From contig NZ_FQZS01000014.1 of assembly GCF_900142105.1 (NCBI RefSeq), positions 1 to 64,000 on the forward strand: 64,000 nt of DNA. Direction: 5' to 3'. A model generated the notes under the pieces. That model was not told the DNA's origin and did no database searches. It worked only from the letters and a program-made list of their open reading frames with translations. The DNA is from Lutispora thermophila DSM 19022. Its GTDB lineage: Bacteria > Bacillota > Clostridia > Lutisporales > Lutisporaceae. The first letter of the stretch is position 1. Each line of letters opens with the position of its first letter. Below, one piece after another: positions 23,938 to 34,607 of the stretch. Position numbers and translations under genes: made by a program.

Positions 23938-26388
23938 GTGAGGTATTTGAAAAGTTTAAGAATTGCTCAAGTCATAGTTGATAATAAATGTAAAGAGACA
24001 GATAGGATATATAGCTATCTGGTACCAGATGATTTGGAAATAGATGTAGGACACAGAGTAATAGTGCCCTTCGGCATATCAAATAAAAAAGTGGAAGGTT
24101 ATGTGGTGGGAATAAAAGATAGCATAGATTTTGATATGAGCAAACTAAAATCCATAATAAGCTTGACTAGCAATGAAAAATTTTTATCTACAAGAATGAT
24201 AGAGTTGATTGCTTGGATTCGTGAAAAATATTTATGTTATTACATTGAAGCCATCCATAGTGTTCTTCCTGCGAATATACGAATCAAAAATACCTATGTT
24301 TATGAGCTGAGCAATTACAATAACTCAATGGAGCTGTTGAAAGAAGGATGTCCTGAAGTGCTTCTAGAGATTGTAGAGTTCATAGAGGATAATGGAGGTA
24401 GTGCCCTTAAGGAAGAATTGCGTGATAACTTTAATGATAATCAGTTGGACAATGCACTAAGGAAACTTGTAAAGCTTAATATATTAAAGAAAAAGCAATT
24501 TATAAAAAAGCAGGAAAGTATAAAATATGAAAAATTTGTTTATCCGAGCAATATAGAAAGTATACAAATATCCTCTGCTGCAAAAAAGCAAAGTGTGTTA
24601 ATGGATGTGGTATTAAACAATCCGGGAATAAGTCTTTCAATGTTGAAAAAGGAATATGATATTAGTCAAGATACGATCAACAGTTTGCTAAAGAAAGGTT
24701 ACATAAGAGTAGAAGAAAGGGAGGCCTATAGACTAAAACAAGAAGAAGTATCTCCCGAAAGTAAAAAAATATTGACGGATGAACAGCAAAGGGCTATAAG
24801 GGAAATAAATAGTCATTTTTCTGCAGGTAAATATGTTCTTCTCCATGGAGTTACAGGAAGCGGAAAGACAGAAATTTATCTTCAGTTGATTGAAGAAGAG
24901 TTGCGAAAGGGAAAAGAAGGAATCGTGCTTGTTCCCGAAATATCTTTGACACCTCAGATGATTAGGCGTTTTATAAGCAGATTTGGCAATACAGTTGCAG
25001 TATTGCATAGTGGTCTCTCCAATGGTGAAAAATATGATGAATGGAGAAGAATAGCCGAAGGAAAGGCAAAGGTAGCTATTGGTGCAAGGTCTGCCATATT
25101 TGCACCTTTTAAAAACTTGGGAATAATAATAATAGATGAAGAGCATGAAAGTACCTATAAATCAGAGACCAGACCTAAATATGATACAAGAGAAGTAGCG
25201 ATGAAGAGATGTGAAATTGAAGGATCAAACTTATTGCTAGGTTCTGCCACCCCTTCTATAGAAAGTTATTATAAAGCTGTAAACCATCTTGATAATATGA
25301 GATTGGTTTCAATTAATAACAGGGTTAACAATAGAAGCTTGCCTGATATAGAAATTGTAGATATGAGAGAAGAGTTGAAGGCAGGAAATAAGAGTATTTT
25401 CAGCAATAGACTTTTTCAGGAGATCAATAATGCATTATTAAATAATGATCAACTGATACTATTTCTTAACAGAAGAGGTTATTCTACATTTGTTTCCTGC
25501 AGGAGTTGTGGTTATGTTGCTAAATGTCCTAATTGCAATATATCATTGACTTACCATGCTAAAGGTAATTTCTTATCATGTCATTATTGTGGTTATTCCA
25601 GAGTAAACCCTACGGAATGTCCAAGTTGTAAAAGTAAGTATATAAAATACTTTGGTATAGGAACACAAAGAGTGGAACAGGAATTTATAAAAACTTTTAG
25701 ACGATCTGACATATTGAGGATGGATGCAGATACCACAACTAAGAAAAATTCATATAAGATAATATTGGAAAAGTTCAGAAACAAGGAGGCTAATGTACTT
25801 ATTGGTACTCAAATGATCGGAAAAGGTCATGATTTTCCGGATGTAACATTGGTAGGCATAATAACCTCTGATACTTACTTGAATTTGCCGGATTTCAGAT
25901 CCGCTGAAAGGACTTTTCAGATGGTGACTCAATCTTCCGGTAGAGCAGGAAGAGGAGATAAGGCTGGAAAAGTTATCGTACAGACTTATTCTCCAGACCA
26001 TTACAGTTTATTGCATGCAAAAAAACATGATTATGTGGGATTCTATGAGGATGAAATTAAATTAAGAAAGGAGATGAATTACCCTCCATTTTCTCATCTA
26101 TGTCATGTTATCATAAGTGGATATAAGGAAGATAAGGTTATAAAGGCTGCCAAAGATATAGGTTGCTTAATAAAGGATTTAACTTGTGATAGAAATGATA
26201 TAGAAATATGGGGGCCTTCTCCAGCACCGTTATCGAAGATAAACAACAGGCATAGATGGCAATTGGTATTAAAGGCAGATGAAGAAGGTAAATTATTGGA
26301 GATAATGAAAAACTTCTATAATTTAAATTTACTAAATTTTAATGAAATAGGTATAAGTATGGATATCAATCCATTAAATATGCTATAG
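23938..26388 (+). CDS. priA: Primosomal helicase PriA
   Basis: PriA restarts collapsed replication forks. The 816-residue protein has an N-terminal DNA 3'-end-binding domain and winged helix. The helicase core follows: Walker [15 protein letters not shown] (about residue 303), then [24 protein letters not shown] and [12 protein letters not shown]. The zinc-binding insert has eight cysteines, from [14 protein letters not shown] to CHYCGY and [12 protein letters not shown] start at 23938. Intact and in its usual place before def-fmt. Confidence 0.96.
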   Translation: MRYLKSLRIAQVIVDNKCKETDRIYSYLVPDDLEIDVGHRVIVPFGISNKKVEGYVVGIKDSIDFDMSKLKSIISLTSNEKFLSTRMIELIAWIREKYLCYYIEAIHSVLPANIRIKNTYVYELSNYNNSMELLKEGCPEVLLEIVEFIEDNGGSALKEELRDNFNDNQLDNALRKLVKLNILKKKQFIKKQESIKYEKFVYPSNIESIQISSAAKKQSVLMDVVLNNPGISLSMLKKEYDISQDTINSLLKKGYIRVEEREAYRLKQEEVSPESKKILTDEQQRAIREINSHFSAGKYVLLHGVTGSGKTEIYLQLIEEELRKGKEGIVLVPEISLTPQMIRRFISRFGNTVAVLHSGLSNGEKYDEWRRIAEGKAKVAIGARSAIFAPFKNLGIIIIDEEHESTYKSETRPKYDTREVAMKRCEIEGSNLLLGSATPSIESYYKAVNHLDNMRLVSINNRVNNRSLPDIEIVDMREELKAGNKSIFSNRLFQEINNALLNNDQLILFLNRRGYSTFVSCRSCGYVAKCPNCNISLTYHAKGNFLSCHYCGYSRVNPTECPSCKSKYIKYFGIGTQRVEQEFIKTFRRSDILRMDADTTTKKNSYKIILEKFRNKEANVLIGTQMIGKGHDFPDVTLVGIITSDTYLNLPDFRSAERTFQMVTQSSGRAGRGDKAGKVIVQTYSPDHYSLLHAKKHDYVGFYEDEIKLRKEMNYPPFSHLCHVIISGYKEDKVIKAAKDIGCLIKDLTCDRNDIEIWGPSPAPLSKINNRHRWQLVLKADEEGKLLEIMKNFYNLNLLNFNEIGISMDINPLNML

Positions 26389-26416
26389 TAATGTTAAGGT
26401 ATATGATAGGAGGAAT

Positions 26417-26881
26417 ATGATGGCTATTAGAGCTATAAGAAAGGATTCAGATGAAATATTAAGAAAAGTTTCAAAGAAGGTAGAAAAAATTGATGATAGA
26501 ATCTTAACATTGTTGGATGATATGGCGGAGACCATGAGAGCTGCAGACGGAGTGGGATTGGCTGCTCCTCAGGTAGGAATTCTGAGAAGGGTTGTTGTAA
26601 TAGATATTGGAGAAGGTTTAATTGAGTTGATAAACCCTGTTATTGTTTATGAAAGCGGTGAACAGCAGAGAGAAGAAGGGTGTTTGAGCATCCCTGGAAA
26701 ATCCGGAATAGTGAAAAGGCCTAAGAAAGTAATAGTTAGAGCTCTCAACAGAAAGGGAGAAACCTTCGAAATAACAGGGGAAGATTTATTAGCTGTTGCT
26801 TTGTGTCATGAAATAGACCATTTAAATGGAATACTATTTATAGATAAAGCTATAAGTATTAATGAACAAGGAAGAGATTAA
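26417..26881 (+). CDS. def: Peptide deformylase
   Basis: Deformylase removes the formyl group from new N-termini. The 154-residue metalloenzyme has all three motifs: [19 protein letters not shown] (Cys metal ligand) and CHEIDHLNG (HExxH). The start ATGATG follows AGGAGG. It ends just before fmt, which adds the formyl group to initiator tRNA. Confidence 0.96.
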   Translation: MMAIRAIRKDSDEILRKVSKKVEKIDDRILTLLDDMAETMRAADGVGLAAPQVGILRRVVVIDIGEGLIELINPVIVYESGEQQREEGCLSIPGKSGIVKRPKKVIVRALNRKGETFEITGEDLLAVALCHEIDHLNGILFIDKAISINEQGRD

Positions 26882-26882
26882 T

Positions 26883-27815
26883 ATGAGGATAGTGTTTATG
26901 GGTACGCCAGATTTTGCAGTACCTTGTTTAAGAGCACTGCAAAATAATGGTCATGAAGTATGTGGAGTAGTAGTTCAACCTGACAGGCCAAAAGGAAGAG
27001 GAAATAAGTTGGTTTATCCTCCTGTGAAGACTGCGGCATTGGAAATGGGTCTTCAGGTTTATCAGCCTGAGAAAATAAAGACGCCTGATTTTGTAGAAAC
27101 GCTTAGGGAACTAAAACCAGATGCTATAGTTGTGGTGGCCTTTGGGCAGATATTGTCCAAGGAGATATTGGACATACCTTCTTTGGGATGTATAAATGTT
27201 CATGCGTCATTGCTTCCTAAGTTGAGGGGAGCTGCACCTATTAATTGGAGCATCATAAATGGAGATAAAGTGACAGGTGTAACAACAATGTATATGGATG
27301 TTGGGTTAGATACCGGTGATATGATTTTAAAAAGGGAAATAGGCATAGATGATGATATGAATGCTCAAGAACTTCACGACAAACTTTCCATAATGGGTGC
27401 AGAAGTGTTGATTGAAACGCTGGAAAATATAAGTAATGGTAATATAATAAGAGTAAAGCAGAACAACGACGAAGCAACTTATGCTCCCATGTTGAAAAAG
27501 GACACGGGAAAAATTGATTGGTCTTGGAGTTCAAAACGAATTAAAAATTTAATTAGAGGCACATATCCATGGCCTGGGGCTTTTTCTTATTACAATGGAA
27601 AAATGTTCAAGATCTTTAAGGCAGATATTATAGATGAAGAAAATGAGAATAAAGAATATGGGATAATTACTGAGGTCAATAAAGATAACATAGTTATCAG
27701 CTGTGGAAAAGGATTTTTATGTATTAGAGAGATCCAGTTTGAAAATCAAAAGAGAATGGATGTTGGGGCTTATTTAAGAGGCCATTCTATAGAAAAGAAT
27801 ACCATTTTAGGTTGA
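26883..27815 (+). CDS. fmt: Methionyl-tRNA formyltransferase
   Basis: Fmt formylates Met-tRNA(fMet) using 10-formyl-tetrahydrofolate. The 310-residue protein begins MRIVFMGTPDFAVPCLRAL. The folate and catalytic motif is INVHASLLPKLRGAAPINWS, with the TYPWPGAFSYY block in the C-terminal OB domain. I chose the ATG at 26883 because the upstream in-frame start at 26862 lies inside def and would add seven residues unlike the family. Confidence 0.96.
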   Translation: MRIVFMGTPDFAVPCLRALQNNGHEVCGVVVQPDRPKGRGNKLVYPPVKTAALEMGLQVYQPEKIKTPDFVETLRELKPDAIVVVAFGQILSKEILDIPSLGCINVHASLLPKLRGAAPINWSIINGDKVTGVTTMYMDVGLDTGDMILKREIGIDDDMNAQELHDKLSIMGAEVLIETLENISNGNIIRVKQNNDEATYAPMLKKDTGKIDWSWSSKRIKNLIRGTYPWPGAFSYYNGKMFKIFKADIIDEENENKEYGIITEVNKDNIVISCGKGFLCIREIQFENQKRMDVGAYLRGHSIEKNTILG

Positions 27816-27827
27816 GGAGGGGTAATC

Positions 27828-28520
27828 ATGTACTATGGATATGGATACGATCCGACATACATCTTGCTTATACCAGGTATGATCTTTGCATTTTATGCTC
27901 AGACAAAAATAACTTCTACATTCAATAAATTTTTGAGAGTGAGAAACAGTTACGGATATACTGGTTACGAAGTAGCCAGAAGGATTTTAGATGCAAATGG
28001 ACTTAACAGTGTTAGGATAGAGATGGTGGGAGGCCAGTTGACGGATCATTATGATCCGCGAAGCAAAGTACTTCGCTTATCTCGTGATGTTTATAATGGA
28101 ACTTCACTGGCTTCTGCAGGAGTTGCTGCTCATGAATGTGGCCATGCCATTCAACATAGTGAAGATTATACACCTTTAACCATAAGAAATACAATAGCTC
28201 CAATTGCTTCATTTGGTTCACAAGCAGCTTGGTTTTTAATATTTATTGGTTTAGTATTGAATATGATGCAATTGTTTACATTAGGGATTTATTTCTTTAG
28301 CGCCGTAGTATTATTTCAAATTATTACACTTCCAGTTGAATATAATGCCAGCAGAAGAGCAATAATTGCATTAGAAGATTATGGTTTGGTTGCAAGAGAC
28401 GAAGTTTATGGTGCAAAAAAAGTTTTATCAGCAGCTGCTCTTACATATGTGGCAGCCACTGTAACTGCAATATTGCAGTTGCTTAGACTTTTATTAATCA
28501 GAGGAAGAAGACAAGACTGA
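27828..28520 (+). CDS. Membrane zinc metallopeptidase YugP-type
   Basis: The 230-residue protein of the neutral zinc peptidase family (YugP) has an N-terminal membrane anchor (YILLIPGMIFAFYAQ) and the metal-binding motif AAHECGHAIQHSEDY (HExxH). Two or more hydrophobic helices follow (about 125-165 and 195-220). The block PVEYNASRRAI matches the family's third ligand region. Its substrates are unknown. It lies 12 bp after fmt and is closed by a terminator. Confidence 0.88.
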   Translation: MYYGYGYDPTYILLIPGMIFAFYAQTKITSTFNKFLRVRNSYGYTGYEVARRILDANGLNSVRIEMVGGQLTDHYDPRSKVLRLSRDVYNGTSLASAGVAAHECGHAIQHSEDYTPLTIRNTIAPIASFGSQAAWFLIFIGLVLNMMQLFTLGIYFFSAVVLFQIITLPVEYNASRRAIIALEDYGLVARDEVYGAKKVLSAAALTYVAATVTAILQLLRLLLIRGRRQD

Positions 28521-28541
28521 TAGCTTTGCTATCAGTTTTTT
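28516..28541 (+). terminator. Terminator after metallopeptidase
   Basis: ACTGATAGC-TTT-GCTATCAGT followed by a T-run. It is only 17 bp before the next gene, so read-through or a promoter within is needed for rsmB. Confidence 0.88.
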
Positions 28542-28558
28542 AACGAGGAGTAGAATAT

Positions 28559-29905
28559 ATGGATAAAAACTGGGCAAGAGAAGAAGCTTATTTGATTCTT
28601 AATAATATTATTACGAAGGATGCCTATTCCAATATTGAGATAAGGAAAAGGCTGAATAATTCGAACCTGGAAAAGCTAGATAAAGCTTTAGTTACTGAAA
28701 TAGTTAACGGAACTCTCAGAAACTTGATATATATAGATTGGATTATAAAGAAGTTTTCAAATATAAAACTAGAAAAAATGGATTCAAGTATAAAAAATAT
28801 TTTAAGATGTGGAATATATCAGATTATGTTTCTTGATAAGATTCCTGATTCAGCTGTCTGCAACGAAAGTGTTGAACTGGCCAAAAAATATAGCAGCTTT
28901 GGCTCCTCTAAGTTTGTCAATGGATTGCTTAGAAGTGTTGTAAGAAGCAAAGAAAAAATTGGATATCCTGATAAAAGTGATTTGAGTCAATTCTTGTCTG
29001 TAAGATATTCTCATCCTAAATGGTTGGTAGAAATCTGGTTAAGGGATTATGGAGTAGAATTTGCAGAGGAGCTTATGATAGGAAATAACCAAGTGCCGCC
29101 TTTTATTATAAGATTAAACAGATTGAAGACAACAAAAGAAGAACTGTTGCAACATCTTAAAGCATCAGGTATTACATACAGGGAAGGATTATATAACGAA
29201 GAGGCTATAAATATTAGAGGTACATCTTCTATTGAGAATCTTGAAATATTTAAAAAAGGTTATTTTTCTGTTCAAGATGAGAGTTCCATGCTTGTGGGCA
29301 AGATTATGAATCCTAAGCCAGGTTGGAGGATAATTGATGTATGCAGTGCACCTGGAGGGAAAGCAGCTCATATGGCAGAATTAATGAATAATGAAGGATT
29401 TATTGTTTGTAGGGACATACATGAACATAAACTGGAACTAATAAATAAAAATAGCAATAGGCTAGGTATCAATATTATTGAAACCCAATTGTTTGATGCT
29501 AAAGATATTGATGAAAGTTACTTATGTAAGGCAGACGGTGTATTGGTAGATGCACCTTGCAGCGGACTTGGCCTGTTAAGGCGAAAAACGGATATAAGGT
29601 GGAAGAAAAAGCCTGCTGATTTACATGAATTGCCTAAGTTACAGTATAGAATATTGGAAAATGCTTCAAAATATCTGAAAAAGGGAGGAGTGCTATTATA
29701 TAGCACATGCACTCTAAATAAAAAAGAAAACATGGATATTGTGAGGAATTTTTTGGCTAGTAATAGTGATTTTTATCTGGACAACATAAAAAGCTTGATT
29801 CCCCAGAATCTGTATGCTCCCAATGCGGAAGAAGGATTCTTGGAGCTATATCCCAATGTTCATAATACTGACGGCTTTTTTATTGCCAGAATTAAGAAAA
29901 GATGA
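28559..29905 (+). CDS. rsmB: 16S rRNA m5C967 methyltransferase RsmB
   Basis: RsmB methylates C967 of 16S rRNA. The 448-residue protein has an N-terminal NusB-like RNA-binding domain (about 1-140) and a C-terminal SAM methyltransferase. The methyltransferase shows VCSAPGGKAAHMAELM, the catalytic Pro-Cys motif VDAPCSGLGLLRRKTDIRWK, and the second conserved cysteine in YSTCTLNKKEN. Length and domain order are standard. The upstream gene's terminator sits just before it. Confidence 0.96.
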   Translation: MDKNWAREEAYLILNNIITKDAYSNIEIRKRLNNSNLEKLDKALVTEIVNGTLRNLIYIDWIIKKFSNIKLEKMDSSIKNILRCGIYQIMFLDKIPDSAVCNESVELAKKYSSFGSSKFVNGLLRSVVRSKEKIGYPDKSDLSQFLSVRYSHPKWLVEIWLRDYGVEFAEELMIGNNQVPPFIIRLNRLKTTKEELLQHLKASGITYREGLYNEEAINIRGTSSIENLEIFKKGYFSVQDESSMLVGKIMNPKPGWRIIDVCSAPGGKAAHMAELMNNEGFIVCRDIHEHKLELINKNSNRLGINIIETQLFDAKDIDESYLCKADGVLVDAPCSGLGLLRRKTDIRWKKKPADLHELPKLQYRILENASKYLKKGGVLLYSTCTLNKKENMDIVRNFLASNSDFYLDNIKSLIPQNLYAPNAEEGFLELYPNVHNTDGFFIARIKKR

Positions 29906-29914
29906 TGGAGTGGG

Positions 29915-30961
29915 ATGATGGAAAAGAAAAATATTAAGGATTTAACCATGGAAGAATTGGAAGAAATAGTTGTTCAAAATGGATTTCCAAAGTTTAGAGC
30001 AACTCAAATTTTTAAATGGATATACAAAGATGTGGAAAGCTTTGAAAATATGAAAAATCTGCCTAAGAAAATTATTGAGTTTTTAAAGGAGAATTACTAT
30101 ATTGGCAGATCATTATTGATTGAAAAGCAACAATCAAAGGATGGGACTATAAAATTGCTGCTAGGCTTGCATGATAAAAGTGCTGTCGAATGTGTTTTGA
30201 TGAAATACAAGCATGGTTATTCCATATGTATATCAAGTCAAGTAGGCTGTAGGATGAATTGCAGTTTCTGTGCTTCAACGGAAGGCGGTTTGGTTAGATC
30301 TCTAAGCTCCGGTGAAATAATTGAAGAAGTAATGGCCACTGAGAGAGAAAATGGAGTAAAGATATCCAATATCGTAGTAATGGGTATAGGAGAACCTTTT
30401 GATAATTATGATGAATTGATGAAATTTCTTAGAATCATAAATCATAAGGAAGGCATGAATATAGGAATGAGACATATTACAATATCTACATCAGGTATAG
30501 TACCCAAGATTTATAGCTTTACAGATGAAAATCTACAGTGTAATTTGGCAATATCATTACACAGTGCTATTGATGAAGTAAGAAGCAGTCTGATGCCAAT
30601 AAACAGAAAATATAACATTGAAGAATTGATGAAAGCATGTGATTATTATATTAACAAAACTAATAGAAGGATTACTTTTGAATACGCTTTAATCAGAGAT
30701 ATAAACGACAGAAAGGATGACGCGAAAGCTCTAGTAAAATTATTAAAAGGTAAACTTTGCCACGTCAATCTAATTCCTATAAATCCAGTAGAAGGTAAAG
30801 TATATGAGAGGTCAGAACATTGCAGCATTGAAGAGTTTAAGAAAATAATTGAAGAAAGCGGTATTCAAGTAACTTTGAGAAGAGAGTTGGGCTCTGATAT
30901 TCAAGGTGCATGTGGACAATTAAGAAAAAATCATTTTATTGAAGAAAATGATAAAATTTAG
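29915..30961 (+). CDS. rlmN: Radical SAM methyltransferase RlmN
   Basis: RlmN methylates A2503 of 23S rRNA and A37 of some tRNAs by a radical SAM mechanism. The 348-residue protein has the iron-sulfur motif CRMNCSFCAST, GEPFDNYDE and ISLHSAIDEVRS. The C-terminal cysteine motif DIQGACGQLR carries the methyl-transfer cysteine. It follows rsmB by nine bases. Confidence 0.96.
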   Translation: MMEKKNIKDLTMEELEEIVVQNGFPKFRATQIFKWIYKDVESFENMKNLPKKIIEFLKENYYIGRSLLIEKQQSKDGTIKLLLGLHDKSAVECVLMKYKHGYSICISSQVGCRMNCSFCASTEGGLVRSLSSGEIIEEVMATERENGVKISNIVVMGIGEPFDNYDELMKFLRIINHKEGMNIGMRHITISTSGIVPKIYSFTDENLQCNLAISLHSAIDEVRSSLMPINRKYNIEELMKACDYYINKTNRRITFEYALIRDINDRKDDAKALVKLLKGKLCHVNLIPINPVEGKVYERSEHCSIEEFKKIIEESGIQVTLRRELGSDIQGACGQLRKNHFIEENDKI

Positions 30962-31067
30962 TGATATAATCTATAGAATAAAGGAGTTTTTATTAATATG
31001 TCGAAATAAAAATTTTTAAGTATGTTTATGCCTAAAACCTATTTAGGTTAGAAATAGAGGTGTTTAA

Positions 31068-31838
31068 ATGAGGTCGTATGGAGTTTCTCATATTGGATTA
31101 GTGAGAAAGGTTAATGAGGATTTTTTCTATTGCCAAGAAAACTATGAATATGGTAAACCTTATTTATGTATAGTAGCAGATGGAATGGGTGGACATAATG
31201 CAGGGGAAATAGCAAGCAAAATGGCTGTATCTGAAGTAAGAAACTTTATGGAAAAAGCTTTGCAAGATTGTAGCCATTATAAAACAGAAGACTATAAAAA
31301 TCTGGTAAGAGATGCGTTTTTATATGCTAATGAATCTGTATATAACCTTTCAAAAGAGAATATTGCGTGTTCAGGCATGGGCACGACTCTAACATTAGCT
31401 TTGATTATTGGTAACAGTTTGATTATAGGACATGTGGGAGACAGCAGAATGTATTTAATAAAGAATGATAAGATATCAAAGGTAACGGAAGATCACTCAT
31501 ATGTTGCTGAATTAATAAAGAATGGGACCATTAAGCCTGAGGAAGCAAGTCACCATCCCCAAAAGAATTTAATAACAAGAGCATTAGGAACATCAAGGGA
31601 TTTAGAAGTAGATATTAAGGATATTACTGTAAGTAATGGAGACTTTATTTTAATATGCACAGATGGTCTGTCTAACATGCTTTCTGATGATGAAATATTG
31701 GAAACTATAATAAGTGTAAAGGAGTATAAGACAGTTTGCAACGAACTTATAAAAAGAGCAAATATCAACGGAGGCCTCGACAATATAACAGTAGTGGTAA
31801 TTGAAGTGGAGTTAGGGGGTGACAATATTGATAGGTAA
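31068..31838 (+). CDS. stp: PP2C serine/threonine phosphatase Stp
   Basis: Stp (PrpC) removes phosphates placed by PrkC. The 256-residue PP2C enzyme has the metal-binding motifs VADGMGGHNAGEIAS, GMGTTLTLALI, GHVGDSRMYLI, CTDGLSNMLSDDEI and GGLDNITVVVIE. The start ATG at 31068 follows AGAGGTG. It overlaps prkC by 11 bp, so kinase and phosphatase are made together. Confidence 0.96.
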   Translation: MRSYGVSHIGLVRKVNEDFFYCQENYEYGKPYLCIVADGMGGHNAGEIASKMAVSEVRNFMEKALQDCSHYKTEDYKNLVRDAFLYANESVYNLSKENIACSGMGTTLTLALIIGNSLIIGHVGDSRMYLIKNDKISKVTEDHSYVAELIKNGTIKPEEASHHPQKNLITRALGTSRDLEVDIKDITVSNGDFILICTDGLSNMLSDDEILETIISVKEYKTVCNELIKRANINGGLDNITVVVIEVELGGDNIDR

Positions 31839-33720
31839 AGTGCTCGGGGGAAGATATGAAATACTGGAGAAAATTGGCGGCGGAGGCATGGCACTTGTAT
31901 ATAAAGCCAAATGTCGTTTGCTTAATAGATATGTAGCAGTTAAGATACTTAGATCTGAGTTTACAGGAGATGAAGAGTTTATAAAAAAGTTCAAAAGAGA
32001 GTCACAAGCTGCAGCAAGCTTGTCTCATCCTAACATTGTCAGCATTTATGATGTTGGAATGGAAGATGATATATATTACATAGTTATGGAATATATAAAA
32101 GGCCAAACATTAAAAGAGCTGATTAAGTCAAAAGGAGCTTTAGGGATTGAATATGCTACTAACATTTCTTTGCAAATAGCTTCAGCTTTGGAGCATGCAC
32201 ATACAAATCATATTGTTCACAGAGATATTAAATCTCATAATATTATGATTAGAGAAGATGGTACTGTAAAAGTTACAGATTTTGGTATTGCCAGAGCTGT
32301 TTCATCATCAACCATTACGAATACAGGAAATATTATCGGATCTGTACACTATTTTTCTCCGGAGCAAGCTCGAGGAGGATATACTGATGAAAAGTCGGAT
32401 ATTTATTCTCTAGGTGTAGTAATGTATGAGCTGGTAACAGGAAGGATTCCTTTTGAAGGAGAAACTCCTATATCCGTTGCTTTGAAGCATATACAGGAAG
32501 AACCTGAAAGGCCAAGGTCAATAAATAGCAAAATTCCCAAAAGCTTAGAAGATATAATAATGAAGGCTATGGAAAAAGATGTTAGTCAAAGGTATAACAG
32601 CGTTTCTGAAATAATCGATGATCTAAAGCAATCCCTGATAATGCCTAATGGAGATTTTGTAAAAAAGAATAAGGTCTTGGATGAGAACACAAAGGTAATC
32701 GAACCGATAAAATATATAGATGTTAAGGAAAAATTAGAGGCAGAAAAGAAGAAAAAAGAGAAACCAAAAAAATCCACTACCAATAAAAAAATTACTATAA
32801 TTGCTATATTGTCGGGATTGTTTTTAGCCATATTGATCTTTGGAGGGTATATGTTTATTAACAATCTTTTCAATGTTAAGGTTGTAAAAGTACCTAATAT
32901 AATTGGTAAAAGCGAAGAAGATGCTCGAAGAGAGTTAGAAGCTTTGGGACTTGTGATGGATGTTGCTGAAGAAAGAGTATTTAACAAAGATGTGCCTGAA
33001 GGTTATATTGTTATGCAGGATCCCAAACCTGATACTCAAAATAAGGTTACAAATCCAGTTAGGGTTATTGTAAGTAAAGGTCCAAAAAAGGTGGAGGTTC
33101 CTTCTATTGTAGGTAAGAATTATGATGAAGTTGATATAATATTAGAAAGCGTTGGACTTGAGGAAGGGGAGGTCTCACAGGAATACAGTCAATATCCCAG
33201 TGGTGTTGTAATAAGACAAAGTATTGCAGCAGGATTAAGCGTTGATGAAGGTACTAAAGTTGATTATGTAATCAGTGGAGGACCGGAAAAGTTCTTTATG
33301 ACTGATTTTACTGGAACGGATATTGAAGAAGTAAAAAAACAGCTTATAGTTCTAGATTTAATTTTAGGTAATATAACTGAAGACTATAATGATACTGTTC
33401 CTAAGGGGAAAGTAATAAATCAAACTCCTAAGCCAGGCACTGAAGTCAGCAAAAAAAGTGTAGTTGATTTTGTTATAAGCAAAGGACCAAAAGAAGAACC
33501 TGCGAAAAAGACATATCTAAATGTAGATTTGCCTAAAAACCTGGACAGCATGAAAGTCACTATATTCAAGATAGAAGGTGACAAGAGTTCCTTGATTTAT
33601 GAGAATACTCATACACCTGCAGATAGTCCTTTGAAGATAGAAGTAAACGGTACCGGTGAAGTATTGTTTGAAGTATATATAAATAACAGTTTCCATGATA
33701 GCACAGTTTATAAATTTTAG
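31828..33720 (+). CDS. prkC: PASTA-domain Ser/Thr kinase PrkC
   Basis: PrkC is a membrane Hanks-type kinase that senses muropeptides and cell-wall state. Residues 1-265 are the kinase domain, with GGGGMALVYKAK, a catalytic HRDIKSHNIM, DFGIAR and SPEQARGG. A basic juxtamembrane linker follows, then one membrane helix (about 326-347, IIAILSGLFLAILIFGGYMF). Three PASTA repeats come outside (VPNIIGKSEEDARRELEALG, VPSIVGKNYDEVDIILESVG, and one from FFMTDFTGTDIEEV). The C-terminal beta domain is extra. The TTG at 31828 is chosen because AGGGGGTGA lies five bases before it. 630 residues. Confidence 0.95.
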   Translation: MIGKVLGGRYEILEKIGGGGMALVYKAKCRLLNRYVAVKILRSEFTGDEEFIKKFKRESQAAASLSHPNIVSIYDVGMEDDIYYIVMEYIKGQTLKELIKSKGALGIEYATNISLQIASALEHAHTNHIVHRDIKSHNIMIREDGTVKVTDFGIARAVSSSTITNTGNIIGSVHYFSPEQARGGYTDEKSDIYSLGVVMYELVTGRIPFEGETPISVALKHIQEEPERPRSINSKIPKSLEDIIMKAMEKDVSQRYNSVSEIIDDLKQSLIMPNGDFVKKNKVLDENTKVIEPIKYIDVKEKLEAEKKKKEKPKKSTTNKKITIIAILSGLFLAILIFGGYMFINNLFNVKVVKVPNIIGKSEEDARRELEALGLVMDVAEERVFNKDVPEGYIVMQDPKPDTQNKVTNPVRVIVSKGPKKVEVPSIVGKNYDEVDIILESVGLEEGEVSQEYSQYPSGVVIRQSIAAGLSVDEGTKVDYVISGGPEKFFMTDFTGTDIEEVKKQLIVLDLILGNITEDYNDTVPKGKVINQTPKPGTEVSKKSVVDFVISKGPKEEPAKKTYLNVDLPKNLDSMKVTIFKIEGDKSSLIYENTHTPADSPLKIEVNGTGEVLFEVYINNSFHDSTVYKF

Positions 33721-33733
33721 CGGAGGATGATGT

Positions 33734-34606
33734 ATGATATCAGGCACTATTATTAAAGGCATTGGTGGCTTCTATTATGTAGATACAGGCGAGCATGTAT
33801 ATGAGTGCAGAGCAAGAGGAAGATTCAGAAAGGACAAAATTATACCTCTTGTTGGAGATATAGTTGATATAGAGATAAATGACAGCTCAAAACAAGGCTA
33901 TATTCTCAATATACATGAAAGAAGAAATCAATTGCAAAGACCATTGGTGGCTAATATTGACCAGGTAATAATTGTATTTGCCATTAAAAGGCCTGATATT
34001 AATATAGGTTTACTAGAAAAGTTCTTGGTTTATAGTGAATATGTAGGGGTAAATGTGGTGGTTTGCCTAAATAAAATCGATTTAGATGAAAACAATGAAG
34101 TACAACCTATTATTGATATGCTTTCCAGTGTGCCTTATGATTATATTTGCACCAGTTCATTAAAAAATATAGGCATAGATGAACTGAAGAATAAATTAAA
34201 AGGAAAAGTTTCAGTATTTGCTGGACCATCAGGAGCAGGAAAATCTTCACTTCTTAATTCCATTAGCCCGGGGTTGTCTTTGAAAACAGGTGATCTGAGT
34301 CGTAAAACTGAAAGAGGCACACATACAACACGGCATGCAGAGCTTATAAAGCTGATTTCTGGAGGAATGGTAGTTGATACACCGGGCTTTACTTCTTTTG
34401 ATCTGGTAGACATTAAGGAAGAAGAATTGCAATATTTGTTTCCCGAGTTTCAAAAGCATGTGAACTGTAGATACCCCTCTTGCATGCATTATAAGGAACC
34501 GGAATGTGGAGTAAAAAAAGCTTTGGAAAAAGGCAATATAAATCCTATGCGATATGAACATTATATACAGATGTTATGTGATTTGATGAAAAATAGGAGG
34601 TATTAA
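33734..34606 (+). CDS. rsgA: Ribosome small-subunit GTPase RsgA
   Basis: RsgA (YloQ) is a circularly permuted GTPase that checks late 30S assembly. The 290-residue protein has an N-terminal OB domain. The permuted motifs then run LNKIDLDEN (G4), GPSGAGKSSLLNSI (G1), TERGTHTTRHAEL (G2 region) and VVDTPGFTSFDL (G3). The zinc site is C-x5-C-x-H-x5-C, from HVNCRYPSCMHYKEPECG. It belongs to the stp-prkC-rsgA-rpe-thiN operon. Confidence 0.96.
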   Translation: MISGTIIKGIGGFYYVDTGEHVYECRARGRFRKDKIIPLVGDIVDIEINDSSKQGYILNIHERRNQLQRPLVANIDQVIIVFAIKRPDINIGLLEKFLVYSEYVGVNVVVCLNKIDLDENNEVQPIIDMLSSVPYDYICTSSLKNIGIDELKNKLKGKVSVFAGPSGAGKSSLLNSISPGLSLKTGDLSRKTERGTHTTRHAELIKLISGGMVVDTPGFTSFDLVDIKEEELQYLFPEFQKHVNCRYPSCMHYKEPECGVKKALEKGNINPMRYEHYIQMLCDLMKNRRY

Positions 34607-34607
34607 A